A stretch of 64,000 bases of DNA from an uncultured Bacteroides sp. Its GTDB lineage: Bacteria; Bacteroidota; Bacteroidia; Cytophagales; Cyclobacteriaceae. How positions within the stretch are numbered: position 1 is the first letter of the stretch; every line of letters begins with the position of its first letter. The position numbers and the translations under genes are program-made. Below the pieces are notes generated by a model that saw nothing but the letters and a program-made list of their open reading frames with translations, made no database searches and had not been told where the DNA came from. This document shows positions 50,100-59,873 of the stretch, in pieces. The stretch covers positions 93,657 to 157,656 of the forward strand of contig CABHOV010000035.1 of assembly GCA_902168185.1 (NCBI GenBank), in the 5' to 3' direction.

Positions 50100-50825
50100 A
50101 TGGAAGCTACTGCAACACGTACTGCAAAGAGCCCGAGAAAGAAAGTCGTTTCACCTTCCAACCGAACGGGCAAAAAAAGGGAAACCGAAAAGGATTTGGC
50201 CGAAAGCTATAATCAATTTAAAAATTTCGAAGGCCACCAGTATACCGGGATGAAAGTCGGGCGAAGCCACAAGTGGTATTATGACAAAGGCGAATGGAAA
50301 GAGAGCAAGATCACACCCGACCTGTGGGAAATTTCATACGCGGTTACCAAGCGCAGGGCCGGTAAAGCGCCAGAAGGTTCCGGGGTTCCGGTTGGTACTG
50401 CTTACCACTGGTATATAGTTGCCCATCAGAATGTACGCAAGCTCAATTCCGATGACTATACTACCACGATGGCCGGGTTAAAATTCAAGCTTGCCCACAA
50501 GCGTTACGATAAAGAAAAATGGAGCACCACTGCTGCTACGCAACGTAAAAGGTTAATACAATTTTTACAGGATGTGATCAAAGATCTTCAAAAAGACCCT
50601 ATACCATTGGAGATCGAATACAAAGGTAAATCGTATAAAGGAGAGGCTATGCCCATTACGCAGACTTGCTATAACGGCGTGTGTACCAAAATGAACGTAA
50701 CCCTTAATGACGAATATATAGGCACGCTCCGTTATCTGAAGAGTGGCTGGAAGATGAGCGGCTCAACGGATCAGAAGTTTATCAATGCTATTGGCAAGGC
50801 GATTCTGGCGTGGTATAGTTTATAG
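50100..50825 (+). CDS. Conserved basic protein of unknown function
   Basis: 241 residues, no signal peptide. The N-terminus is Lys/Arg/Ser/Thr-rich (about 35 residues). A first domain (about 36-160) has invariant-looking segments YTGMKVGRSHKWYYDKGEWKE, then APEGSGVPVGTAYHWYIVAHQ. The second domain (about 165-241) is a beta-rich module with LEIEYKGKSYKGEAMP, CYNGVCTKMNVTLND and YIGTLRYLKSGWKMSG. I have seen the first domain in hypothetical Bacteroidota proteins but know no function. Its basic N-terminus could bind nucleic acid (speculation). Divergent from the DUF6377 regulator. Confidence 0.72.
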   Translation: MEATATRTAKSPRKKVVSPSNRTGKKRETEKDLAESYNQFKNFEGHQYTGMKVGRSHKWYYDKGEWKESKITPDLWEISYAVTKRRAGKAPEGSGVPVGTAYHWYIVAHQNVRKLNSDDYTTTMAGLKFKLAHKRYDKEKWSTTAATQRKRLIQFLQDVIKDLQKDPIPLEIEYKGKSYKGEAMPITQTCYNGVCTKMNVTLNDEYIGTLRYLKSGWKMSGSTDQKFINAIGKAILAWYSL

Positions 50826-50896
50826 TATATACACCAGTTCGCTTATCCTTGCAAATATATAGATATAGCTATAATGCTTCGGGTTATTACGATATC

Positions 50897-53446
50897 TTAC
50901 TCGGACATTGCGCCTGCATTTCCGGTATTTGAGCGTTCTACGAATGTTTCGCGAACGCGTACGGATGTATTGAAGTAAGGCACCCAGATCGCAGTCATAA
51001 TCAGGCTTCTGAAAACCTCCTTAAAGGCATCATTTCTTTCATTGGTATCTGTCAGATACGACCATGCTATAAAGCCATCCAATACTACCATTGCGAGGTT
51101 AAGACAATAAAATATAATAATCAGTTTGGGTAGCGATGATCTTTTTTCGAAGAAGAGAACAATCAGTAATGCTGAAAAAATAGTATTCATTACATTGTAA
51201 ACAAGCTCTATGAACATAACGAATAACAGCCCGAAGCTTTCTGTCTCCACAAGATTGGACCATATTTTCTGTTCAAAAAATTCCGCAGTTGTCAGTAAAC
51301 CATAGAGTGTTTTCAAAGGAGTGAACACCAGACCGATGGCAACAAGAATGAGCCATCCACCTATTGGCTGGCCGGTAGCCCACGGCAATTCTGGTTCCGG
51401 ATCGAATTGATGATAAAGCCTTAGAGCAAACCACGCTGAAGCAGCCAACGTTATAAATGATACGATGATCGCAAACCAGCTTATTCCATCTGCGCTTGAT
51501 ACACTGTTGGTACTTGCAGTACTATATAGCAGACTATAGGAAAGATTGCTCATCATTACACCATGATCATCAATAAACTTCGTCAACGCATGTACGGGTA
51601 TATGATCACTTTTTGTTTTATATAAAGTCTGGAGGATCAGCACATGGTCATTATCATCGTATGACACATAATAATCGTACTTGTAGTATGGCGTTTCTAT
51701 ATTCTTATTGTCGGGAGTAATCGTCCATGTTTCTGGTAAGTTCACGCGTATAGTATGCTCGTATGTTAACGGATATGTAATCCGATAAGGAACCTTGCGT
51801 GACGATGACTTGGAAACACTAAAATAGGTTTCCAATGTTTGTCCGTAGAAGTTGCAGTATATTTTTTGAGAATCGGCTTCCTGTGGTTTCCAAAACGCGG
51901 TAACTTTATACTTCTCTTCTATTGTAAGTATATTTTCCTGCCGGTTATCACTCATGTGCACAGTATCCTCTACCTGTATATCCGGGTATTGATTTGCATA
52001 AAAAGTAACATACCCCTTTTGAATGGCATCTATACTCTTGCTTGCAAATTCACTCCTCTGGATATCTGCCTCAATGCCTTTATAGGTTGTCTGTACAGTA
52101 AGTATAGCTTCGCCACCTACTTTGCTCACATCAAATGTTTGCTCTTCCGTAATAGAAGATGGAGCAGGATCGGGTAATGCCAGCAGATCTTTTGAGGCTT
52201 CCGAAACAACAAGTCCCTGCCCATAAGGAGGAAAATAGTTACTCGTGAGCATACCACCCTGGTTATTTATAGTTGGATCTACAAAGAAAGATTTTCCACC
52301 GTGAGTGATTTGTACAACACAATGATTAAAAACAGTATTGGAAGGAAGCCTTTCGGAAGTATGGCTCCTCAAACTCGTATTTACCAGCATCGGGTATGCT
52401 TCTATATTATACAAGTTCAGCATGGTACTTAGCAAAAGAGACTTATCCTTACAATCTCCAAACCGTTGATCGAAGACCTGCACCGGTGCATGAGGTTTAT
52501 GTGAATTTAATCCTGCTTCAAATCCCAGGTATCGCACTTCATCCTGTACAAAACGGATAGCGTGCAACAGAATATCTTCTTGCTTCACACCTTTAAACAA
52601 CTCGTCCAGTTTCTTTTTCAGTGCCAGCCGTTCTGTATCACGAATGGCAAATTGTTTAACAGCCCACGATGATACTTCACGCCAGTTCTTAAAATCAGTA
52701 ATCAACACATGACGATACGGATCATACCAGTCCGGCTCATTATTTTCATATGTAATTCCGTTAACGCGGTGAAGCGACCAATTATATTCAACGGAAGATC
52801 CATACGTCTTTATCTCAGGCTTTACCTCACCGTTATTATACTTGGTATATATCTCTTTCGTAGCTGGAAAAATAATGCGCTGTTTAAAGTCTTCATATGG
52901 AACAGAGAAATCAAAACTGATCTTGCACGCATAGTGTCCTTCAAATACTGGGTTATATCCTCGAATGGAGTATGTATACTCTACAACGTCACCGACACGA
53001 ACATCCTGAAGATTTACAATGGCTGAAAATGATCCATCATATAGATAGCGATCCATACTCTCTTCGCGTTGAATGGTACGAATACCAGAAGATGTAAGTT
53101 TGTCAATTATTTTTCCATCACGATGTATAACGAGTTGGTGGAATGTCAGCTTCTGAAAAGACGGATCAAAATTTACCGTGATGTCCGCCATCTCCTGTAT
53201 ACCTTCATTCGTCAGTAATCTATAGGCGTAATGCCGATACTCACATTGCTTTTGAACATCCTCCTGAGCATCTATTAATAAATAATAATAAGCCGCTGCG
53301 TTTTTAGCATCTGGTTTCGCCTGAAGATCTGGTTTATATACTGTAACCCATTCTGGTATAGGCTTAATTGATACTTGTTGGGCTTGAATGAAGGTTGGAA
53401 TAAGCAGCAAGGTTGCTACGATCTTGCAACGGGAAAGCGTTCTCAT
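50897..53446 (-). CDS. DUF3857/transglutaminase-like/DUF2569 exported membrane protein
   Basis: 849 residues. Signal peptide, then DUF3857 (about 50-210), then a transglutaminase-like domain with the Cys-His-Asp triad visible: RFGDCKDKS, NHCVVQI, FVDPT. A beta-rich domain follows, and the last 200 residues form the DUF2569 membrane domain with four helices, opening SPWF-like at SWFAIIVSFITLAASAWFAL and PIGGWLILVAIGLVFTPL. Domain-level relatives occur throughout Bacteroidota, often in pairs with Omp85 or peptidoglycan genes. Probable protease or amide-forming enzyme acting in the periplasm (inference). Length and fusion are normal for this family. Confidence 0.88.
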   Translation of the reverse strand: MRTLSRCKIVATLLLIPTFIQAQQVSIKPIPEWVTVYKPDLQAKPDAKNAAAYYYLLIDAQEDVQKQCEYRHYAYRLLTNEGIQEMADITVNFDPSFQKLTFHQLVIHRDGKIIDKLTSSGIRTIQREESMDRYLYDGSFSAIVNLQDVRVGDVVEYTYSIRGYNPVFEGHYACKISFDFSVPYEDFKQRIIFPATKEIYTKYNNGEVKPEIKTYGSSVEYNWSLHRVNGITYENNEPDWYDPYRHVLITDFKNWREVSSWAVKQFAIRDTERLALKKKLDELFKGVKQEDILLHAIRFVQDEVRYLGFEAGLNSHKPHAPVQVFDQRFGDCKDKSLLLSTMLNLYNIEAYPMLVNTSLRSHTSERLPSNTVFNHCVVQITHGGKSFFVDPTINNQGGMLTSNYFPPYGQGLVVSEASKDLLALPDPAPSSITEEQTFDVSKVGGEAILTVQTTYKGIEADIQRSEFASKSIDAIQKGYVTFYANQYPDIQVEDTVHMSDNRQENILTIEEKYKVTAFWKPQEADSQKIYCNFYGQTLETYFSVSKSSSRKVPYRITYPLTYEHTIRVNLPETWTITPDNKNIETPYYKYDYYVSYDDNDHVLILQTLYKTKSDHIPVHALTKFIDDHGVMMSNLSYSLLYSTASTNSVSSADGISWFAIIVSFITLAASAWFALRLYHQFDPEPELPWATGQPIGGWLILVAIGLVFTPLKTLYGLLTTAEFFEQKIWSNLVETESFGLLFVMFIELVYNVMNTIFSALLIVLFFEKRSSLPKLIIIFYCLNLAMVVLDGFIAWSYLTDTNERNDAFKEVFRSLIMTAIWVPYFNTSVRVRETFVERSNTGNAGAMSE

Positions 53447-53530
53447 CAGGTTAGGATTAAAGCAGGTCGAAAGATAGCAAGTTTACCGCTATGGATGAAA
53501 AGAATAGCGGGACTAATTATCTGTTAAAAC

Positions 53531-54658
53531 TCAAGGATTAGCAGATCTTTTCCTGGAGCTTGTATTCTTGGTTTTTCCCAATTTTTCCATAATCCACATC
53601 TTGATCTTTGAAGGCTTTTTCGCATCGGGATCACCGATAATATAGCCCAGTGGTTTCAGTGGTTCAACGTGATCGAATATAATTTTAGCTATACCCACAA
53701 CCGGGATGAAGAGGATCATGCCAGCAACGCCCCAGATTAACCCGCCTACTAAAATGGTAAGTATAGATGCCTGGGCACTCAATGCTACTTCACCTCCCAC
53801 AACATTGGGTTCTATAAAATAATTATCCATCGCTTGTATAAAGATGATGACACCGGCAACGCCAAGCGCAGGCCGAAAGGAATCTTCTGTGATCAACGCC
53901 ATCATAAAGGGGAACATGCCACCAATCGTAGAGCCAACGTAGGGTATAATGGTTAACAACGCTGCTATACCTGCAAGCAATATTGCATTCTTCACACCAA
54001 CAATTAACAACCCGATGGAGTATAAAACCGACAATATCATAATAGAGGTTGCGCGGCCGGTAAGATACTTTTGAGCGACCACTGTAATCTCTCCTACAAC
54101 TTTTTTTATTTTTCCCGGCTCCTCATCTTTATATAGCTTCAATATAAATTGCTCATACCGTTCTTTGTTGTATAGAAATAAAAAGGTGAACACTAATGTA
54201 AGCAGCAAGCCTGCAATGGTACTGGTAAGACCGGCTACAAGTTTACCGGCATACGAACCTGCAGATTTACCAAACGATTTAATCTGCTCCTTTACAATAA
54301 CAATTTGCCTTTCAGGCTCCACGCCAAATGTACTCTCGACAAACTCCTGCGCCTGAGAAAGTAAATCGTTCGCTTTTTTTTCTATAGCAGAGAACTCACT
54401 TGCAAAAGATGAAATCTCAGCAATCACAATGAGAAGCATACCAGACAATACAATGAGCAAGATGAAAATGCATACAAACGATGATACACCCCGATGTGCT
54501 CCCCATTTGTCCAAACGCCTGCAAACAGGAGCCATCAACATGGCTAGCATGGCAGCAAATACGATTGGTATTAAAACAACTTTCCCATAGAACAGTACGA
54601 TCACTAACAGTATCGCTAACAAAAGGTATTGATTGACACGGCTGGCGATTTCTTTCAT
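53531..54658 (-). CDS. AI-2E family transporter (PerM-like)
   Basis: 375 residues, 8 predicted helices. The PerM/AI-2E signatures are visible: LIPIVFAAMLAMLMAPVCRR, the central AIAALLTIIPYVGSTIGGMF-like block and SIVGGLIWGVAGMILFIPVV region near 300-325, followed by a charged Lys-rich C-terminus (PSKIKMWIMEKLGKTKN). Family members export small molecules; the link to autoinducer-2 holds only for one E. coli member, so the substrate is not known. Stands alone in the minus direction, divergent from tamB. Confidence 0.92.
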   Translation of the reverse strand: MKEIASRVNQYLLLAILLVIVLFYGKVVLIPIVFAAMLAMLMAPVCRRLDKWGAHRGVSSFVCIFILLIVLSGMLLIVIAEISSFASEFSAIEKKANDLLSQAQEFVESTFGVEPERQIVIVKEQIKSFGKSAGSYAGKLVAGLTSTIAGLLLTLVFTFLFLYNKERYEQFILKLYKDEEPGKIKKVVGEITVVAQKYLTGRATSIMILSVLYSIGLLIVGVKNAILLAGIAALLTIIPYVGSTIGGMFPFMMALITEDSFRPALGVAGVIIFIQAMDNYFIEPNVVGGEVALSAQASILTILVGGLIWGVAGMILFIPVVGIAKIIFDHVEPLKPLGYIIGDPDAKKPSKIKMWIMEKLGKTKNTSSRKRSANP

Positions 54659-54881
54659 GGTTAATTTTATTCACGAAGTGTTGGCTGACTTGTTCAGAAA
54701 ATTTGATTTCAAGTCATTTCCTTCTCGTTTAAAAAAATCAATCCCACCGATTGTTCACATTTGTGGAAATACTTCACAGGTCGCAGACTTTTTCATTACC
54801 AAATAGTGAGGAAAGTTGTCCGCAATTCGTAAATCGCAAGTGGCATAATTTTATTCTATTGTTTGAACGGAACGCGGTAAA

Positions 54882-57800
54882 ATGAATTCGGTTTGGAAGC
54901 CCAAAAAAATTTTCGTCAAGATTGCAAAGGTGGTAGGGTGGATTATCCTTTCCATTGTATTGCTGTTGATAACCATCTCTCTGGTTATACAGATACCGGC
55001 CGTACAAAATAGAATTGTCCAAGAGGCAGTCTCTTTTCTCAAAAACAAAATAGGCACTGAAGTCCGGCTTGCACATGTAGGCTTATCGTTTCCGAAAAAG
55101 GTTGTGTTGGAAGGACTATACCTTGAAGATCAGAAAAAAGATACGCTGCTATACCTCGGGAAGCTGGCTATTGATACCGATCTCTGGGGACTAACACAAA
55201 AACAAATTGAACTGAACGATGTCCAAATCGATACGCTGTATGGTAACATCAATCGTAAGTCACTCGACAGTACGTTCAACTTCAGCTATATCATTAACGC
55301 ATTTGCAGGGACCGACACGGTAACAACACCTGTAGATACCACGGCAACACCGTGGGAGTTTTCAATTGAAGATGTAGGGCTCACACAAACAGAACTTACA
55401 TTTTACGATTCACTTGAAAAAAATGACATCCGGTTAAATGTTGGCGAACTTGAAGTCAGCATGGATGAGTTCGATCTTGCTCAATCCATCTATCGCGTAG
55501 ATGAAATTCTTTTGTCCAACGTTGCGGCTACTATAATACAACGTCCTGCTATAAAAGCAGACAGCAGTGTAACGGCATCAAACGATTCTACAGCTCTTCC
55601 ATTTACTATAGGCGTGAATTCGGTACGGTTACAATCCATTATAGCATCCTATACCAATCATACCACACGCCAGGTTATCGACCTGAACTTAACAGAGGCT
55701 AAACTCGATGCAGATGAAATCAACCTCCAGGACCAGATCATTCGACTCGATGAATTCACGTTAACAAAAACGAACATCGTATACCACCAAATGGCTTTCA
55801 ACAAAGTCATCGCGCCTATAAAAGAAACGACTGCAGCAGATTCAAGTGCTCCCGCGAAGCCGTGGACTATATCTCTGGACGAATTAAACCTGGCAGATAA
55901 CAGTATTCAATATTATGATTTCAATCAACCGGTTGTAAACGATGCTTTGGATTTTAATCATCTGTGGCTTACGCGATGGATGATTCAGGCGGAAGATTTA
56001 AAACTGGAGGGCTCAAAAATTTCGGGCGTGTTGAAAGATCTGGCGCTGCAGGATAAAAGTGGTTTTACAATCTCTTCTTTCAAAACTGATTTTGCTTTGA
56101 CCGATGATGCCATTCGTGTTGAAGATTTCAGTTTCAATACACCGAACAGTACAATCAACCTCGAAGCAAAGGCAACCTTTCCATCCTTTGCTACACTTGC
56201 TGAACAATACCCGGAAGCGTCAATTGATTTAGCCATTGCACCATCTTCTTTGTCTATGCGGGATATACTATATCTCGCCCCAGCAATCATGGACAGCATA
56301 CCGCTCACGCTGTCAAAAGATACGCGTGTGGATATGGAGACTTCATGCTCCGGCAAAGTAAAGGATCTCAACATTCAGCAACTCACGGTACGAACGTTGA
56401 CGCAAACCACGCTTCAAGCGAAGGGTACTATTAAGGGTCTTCCGGATTTTCAACATGCTGTTCTGGATATAGCATTACAGAAATTTTATACATCCTCACG
56501 GGATATAAACAGCATTCTGCCAGATGCGATGCTTCCAAAATCAATCGCACTTCCCCAGTGGATCAATCTTGCGGGCTCTGTGAAAGGTACTCCGAATGCT
56601 CCTGCCACCAAAGCCATGCTTACCAGTAATATGGGAAGTATAGATATACTGGCTGATCTGAACTTTGATAGCACCGCCGCAGAAAACTATGACGCTAAAG
56701 TGAAGGTCAAAAAATTTCATGTAGGCAAATTATTGAAGCGGGAACAAACGATGGGAACGATTGACCTCGATGCTTCTGCGAAAGGTGCCGGGTTTACAAT
56801 AGAAGATATAGATGCTGCCGTGAAACTCGTCATGCATGAATTTACCTATAACAAGTATAGCTATCGTGACTTCATTGTTAACGGTAACTTAAAAAAATAT
56901 TTCTTCTCAGGAGATGCGCAGCTGCATGATAAAAATCTGGACTTCAAACTGGAAGGCGACCTGGATTATCATGAAGATATACCACGTTACGATTTCACGT
57001 TCGATTTGCTGAACATTGATTTTAAAGCACTGAATCTTTCGCAGCGAGCGTTGCGCGCCCGTGGCGCAGTGGATGTCAAACTTGCGACTTCAGATTTCCA
57101 GGTGATCAACGGCAACCTGGGTATTCGCAAAGTGGCAGTGTTCAACGGGACTAAACTATATGCCGTAGATTCACTGTTGTTTGCTTCCATCGACCAGAAA
57201 GGACAAAGCGAAATCACCATTGAATCAGATATACTCTCGGGCGACTTCAAAGGCAACATCAACATCTTTACTTTACCGGAAGCATTAAAGCGGCACATCA
57301 ATCAATACTTCACCTTGCATGATTCTACTTTTAAAAAGCCGGCTGGTCCCCAGAATTTTAATTTCAACCTTGTTATCAAAAATACTGATCTGCTAACAGA
57401 AGTTCTTATACCCGACCTCGAGCCTTTTGTGCCCGGTGAAATTGCAGGCGAATTTGATAGTGAACAACACCGGCTATGGCTCTCCATGAAAATTGCAAAA
57501 ATAAAATATGCAGGACTGTCAATGGACTCTATAGGATTGAAAGTTATTTCAGATGAGCAATCATTGGACTATACCTTCCTGGCCCAAAAAATAAACTTCG
57601 ATACACTACGGATGGAAGCCCTGAAGCTTTCAGGTAATGTGATGAACGATTCCATTTACTCACGCTTTGTTGTTTATGATTCGACACAGCAAGAGAAGTA
57701 TATGTTGGGTGGCGTTTTCAACAGCTATGAGGATGCGTTTCAATTCAGGTTTTTACGCAACCAGGTTGTGTTAAACTATGAAACCTGGACAACGCCTCTC

Positions 57801-59873
57801 TATAATACACTGCGTTTTACCAGCAACGGCATGACGCCTAACAACTTCTATATATCGAAAGGCCAGGAACGGATACTGCTATTAAAACGTGAAGACCGGG
57901 ACACCACGATGACGGTTGTTTTCAATGAAGTTGATCTTAAAAATATTACCAGCCTCATTGAAGGCACTACTCCTATAGCGGGTACGATAGACGGTGATCT
58001 AAATATAGCGGTTGCCAAACAAGGTTCTTTTAATTCCACACTATATATACGCGACCTTGCCATTCTTGAACAGCCCTGGGGTGACCTCGCGCTCGCGCTT
58101 GGAAAAACTTCAACCGGTCCGTTTAATATAGACTTAAGGATCGATGGAGCGAACATGGAGTTACTCGCGGCAGGGTATATAACTTCGAATGAACCGAAGC
58201 CACAAATTCACTTCACCACGACATTAACCAAACTGGACCTTGCTGCCCTCGAACCGCTTACCATGAAGCAGGTAAAAAATATGAAAGGTCAGCTCGTAGG
58301 CGAAGTTAAAATTGAAGGCTATACAGATGATCCTGAAATTGATGGTATATTAACTTTTAAGAATGCGGAACTCACTCCCACCATCGTTGGTAGTAAATTT
58401 TTATTGGAAGATGAGAGCATTCGCTTAACAGGCTCCGGACTCACGCTGAATAAATTTAAAATCAAGGATGAACAAAATAATATAGCCCTCATTGATGGCT
58501 CGGTGAAAAACAATACGTTCAACTCATATGACCTGGCTCTGACGTTTAATGCTGATAACTTTCAACTCATCAATACCAAAGAAGGCGACAACGAACTCTT
58601 CTATGGTGACGTACGTATCAACACGCGTGCGCGCATAACCGGCACTACTGATTTTCCAAAAGTTGAAGTGAATGCAAGTCTCAGTAAAGGAAGTGAGTTT
58701 ACCTATGTAGTACCGGAAACACAGAAAACTATATTGGAGCAGGAAGGCATTGTACGATTTGTAGATCGTGATGCAGTGAAAGATCCATTCCTGGCATCGA
58801 TCCAACCGACAGATACTATATCTTCTAAATTTACGGGCATCGATCTTTCCGCAAATATAGAGCTGAATGGTGAAGAGACTTTCAATATTGTTATAGACCC
58901 TATAACAGGCGACAAGCTTTCGGTAAAAGGCAATTCTACACTTACGCTCGATATAGATGAAACCGGTGACATGCAATTATCCGGACGCTATGAAATCACA
59001 GAAGGTTCTTATAACCTTTCATTCTATAAATTAGTAAAACGTCAGTTTTCCATTGAGAAAGGTAGTACAATCACCTGGTCGGGGAACATGCTGCAGCCTG
59101 AAATGAACATCCGTGCGCTGTTTAAAGTGGAGACCTCTCCTATCGATCTTGTTGCCAATCAATCAACGGCCAGCACGCAGGACATGAATCCCTATAAACA
59201 GCGATTGCCCTTTCTGGTATATTTGATCATTGAGGGAAATTTACTCACACCCGATATCAGTTTTCAACTGGACATGCCGCAGGATAAACAAAATGCTTTT
59301 GGCGGAAGTATATATGCCAAGATCAAAGATATAAATACACGTGAGTCGGATTTGAACAAACAGGTATTTGCGTTGTTGATACTAAAACGTTTTATCTCCG
59401 ACAATCCATTTGACAGCCAGGGTGGATCGGATGTAGCCAGCACTGCACGCACGAGTGTGAGTAAGATTCTGACAGACCAGTTGAACCGTCTCTCTGAAAA
59501 TATAAAAGGCGTTCAGTTGACGTTCGATGTGAAGTCATATGAAGACTATACCACTGGTACAGCAGAGGGGCAAACCGAATTACAGCTGGGTGTTTCAAAG
59601 TCGTTAATGAATGACAGGCTCATTGTAAAAGTAGCGGGCAACGTGGACGTTGAAGGCAACACATCGAACCAACGTTCATTTGAAGACTATATAGGAGACC
59701 TTGCGCTTGAGTATAAGCTTACTGAAGACGGACGACTCCGCATCACGGGTTTCCGCAACAGTAACTACGACATGATCGATGGAGAATTGACTGAGACCGG
59801 GGCTGGTTTCATATATATAAAAGATTACGATGCATTCCGGGAATTATTTAAAGCCAATGCAAAGCAGAACTGA
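54882..59873 (+). CDS. tamB: TamB-like translocation and assembly module protein (DUF490)
   Basis: 1663 residues. One N-terminal helix (WIILSIVLLLITISLVIQIP) anchors it in the inner membrane. Long stretches of short beta strands (AsmA-like repeats, about 60-1350) form a groove across the periplasm for lipid transport between the two membranes. The DUF490 C-terminal domain is clear at about 1350-1600 (LSVKGNSTLTLDIDETGDMQ, LSGRYEITEGSYNLSFY). The next gene, a lipoprotein TamA homologue, overlaps its last 17 bp, which indicates an operon and a complex. Start MNSVWKPKKIFV is the first ATG after the gap. Confidence 0.93.
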   Translation: MNSVWKPKKIFVKIAKVVGWIILSIVLLLITISLVIQIPAVQNRIVQEAVSFLKNKIGTEVRLAHVGLSFPKKVVLEGLYLEDQKKDTLLYLGKLAIDTDLWGLTQKQIELNDVQIDTLYGNINRKSLDSTFNFSYIINAFAGTDTVTTPVDTTATPWEFSIEDVGLTQTELTFYDSLEKNDIRLNVGELEVSMDEFDLAQSIYRVDEILLSNVAATIIQRPAIKADSSVTASNDSTALPFTIGVNSVRLQSIIASYTNHTTRQVIDLNLTEAKLDADEINLQDQIIRLDEFTLTKTNIVYHQMAFNKVIAPIKETTAADSSAPAKPWTISLDELNLADNSIQYYDFNQPVVNDALDFNHLWLTRWMIQAEDLKLEGSKISGVLKDLALQDKSGFTISSFKTDFALTDDAIRVEDFSFNTPNSTINLEAKATFPSFATLAEQYPEASIDLAIAPSSLSMRDILYLAPAIMDSIPLTLSKDTRVDMETSCSGKVKDLNIQQLTVRTLTQTTLQAKGTIKGLPDFQHAVLDIALQKFYTSSRDINSILPDAMLPKSIALPQWINLAGSVKGTPNAPATKAMLTSNMGSIDILADLNFDSTAAENYDAKVKVKKFHVGKLLKREQTMGTIDLDASAKGAGFTIEDIDAAVKLVMHEFTYNKYSYRDFIVNGNLKKYFFSGDAQLHDKNLDFKLEGDLDYHEDIPRYDFTFDLLNIDFKALNLSQRALRARGAVDVKLATSDFQVINGNLGIRKVAVFNGTKLYAVDSLLFASIDQKGQSEITIESDILSGDFKGNINIFTLPEALKRHINQYFTLHDSTFKKPAGPQNFNFNLVIKNTDLLTEVLIPDLEPFVPGEIAGEFDSEQHRLWLSMKIAKIKYAGLSMDSIGLKVISDEQSLDYTFLAQKINFDTLRMEALKLSGNVMNDSIYSRFVVYDSTQQEKYMLGGVFNSYEDAFQFRFLRNQVVLNYETWTTPLYNTLRFTSNGMTPNNFYISKGQERILLLKREDRDTTMTVVFNEVDLKNITSLIEGTTPIAGTIDGDLNIAVAKQGSFNSTLYIRDLAILEQPWGDLALALGKTSTGPFNIDLRIDGANMELLAAGYITSNEPKPQIHFTTTLTKLDLAALEPLTMKQVKNMKGQLVGEVKIEGYTDDPEIDGILTFKNAELTPTIVGSKFLLEDESIRLTGSGLTLNKFKIKDEQNNIALIDGSVKNNTFNSYDLALTFNADNFQLINTKEGDNELFYGDVRINTRARITGTTDFPKVEVNASLSKGSEFTYVVPETQKTILEQEGIVRFVDRDAVKDPFLASIQPTDTISSKFTGIDLSANIELNGEETFNIVIDPITGDKLSVKGNSTLTLDIDETGDMQLSGRYEITEGSYNLSFYKLVKRQFSIEKGSTITWSGNMLQPEMNIRALFKVETSPIDLVANQSTASTQDMNPYKQRLPFLVYLIIEGNLLTPDISFQLDMPQDKQNAFGGSIYAKIKDINTRESDLNKQVFALLILKRFISDNPFDSQGGSDVASTARTSVSKILTDQLNRLSENIKGVQLTFDVKSYEDYTTGTAEGQTELQLGVSKSLMNDRLIVKVAGNVDVEGNTSNQRSFEDYIGDLALEYKLTEDGRLRITGFRNSNYDMIDGELTETGAGFIYIKDYDAFRELFKANAKQN

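Noticed and set aside
59830..59856. Upstream ATG of TamL at 59830.
   Set aside because: Adds nine polar residues before a good signal sequence; the ATG at 59857 is more consistent with the lipobox spacing.
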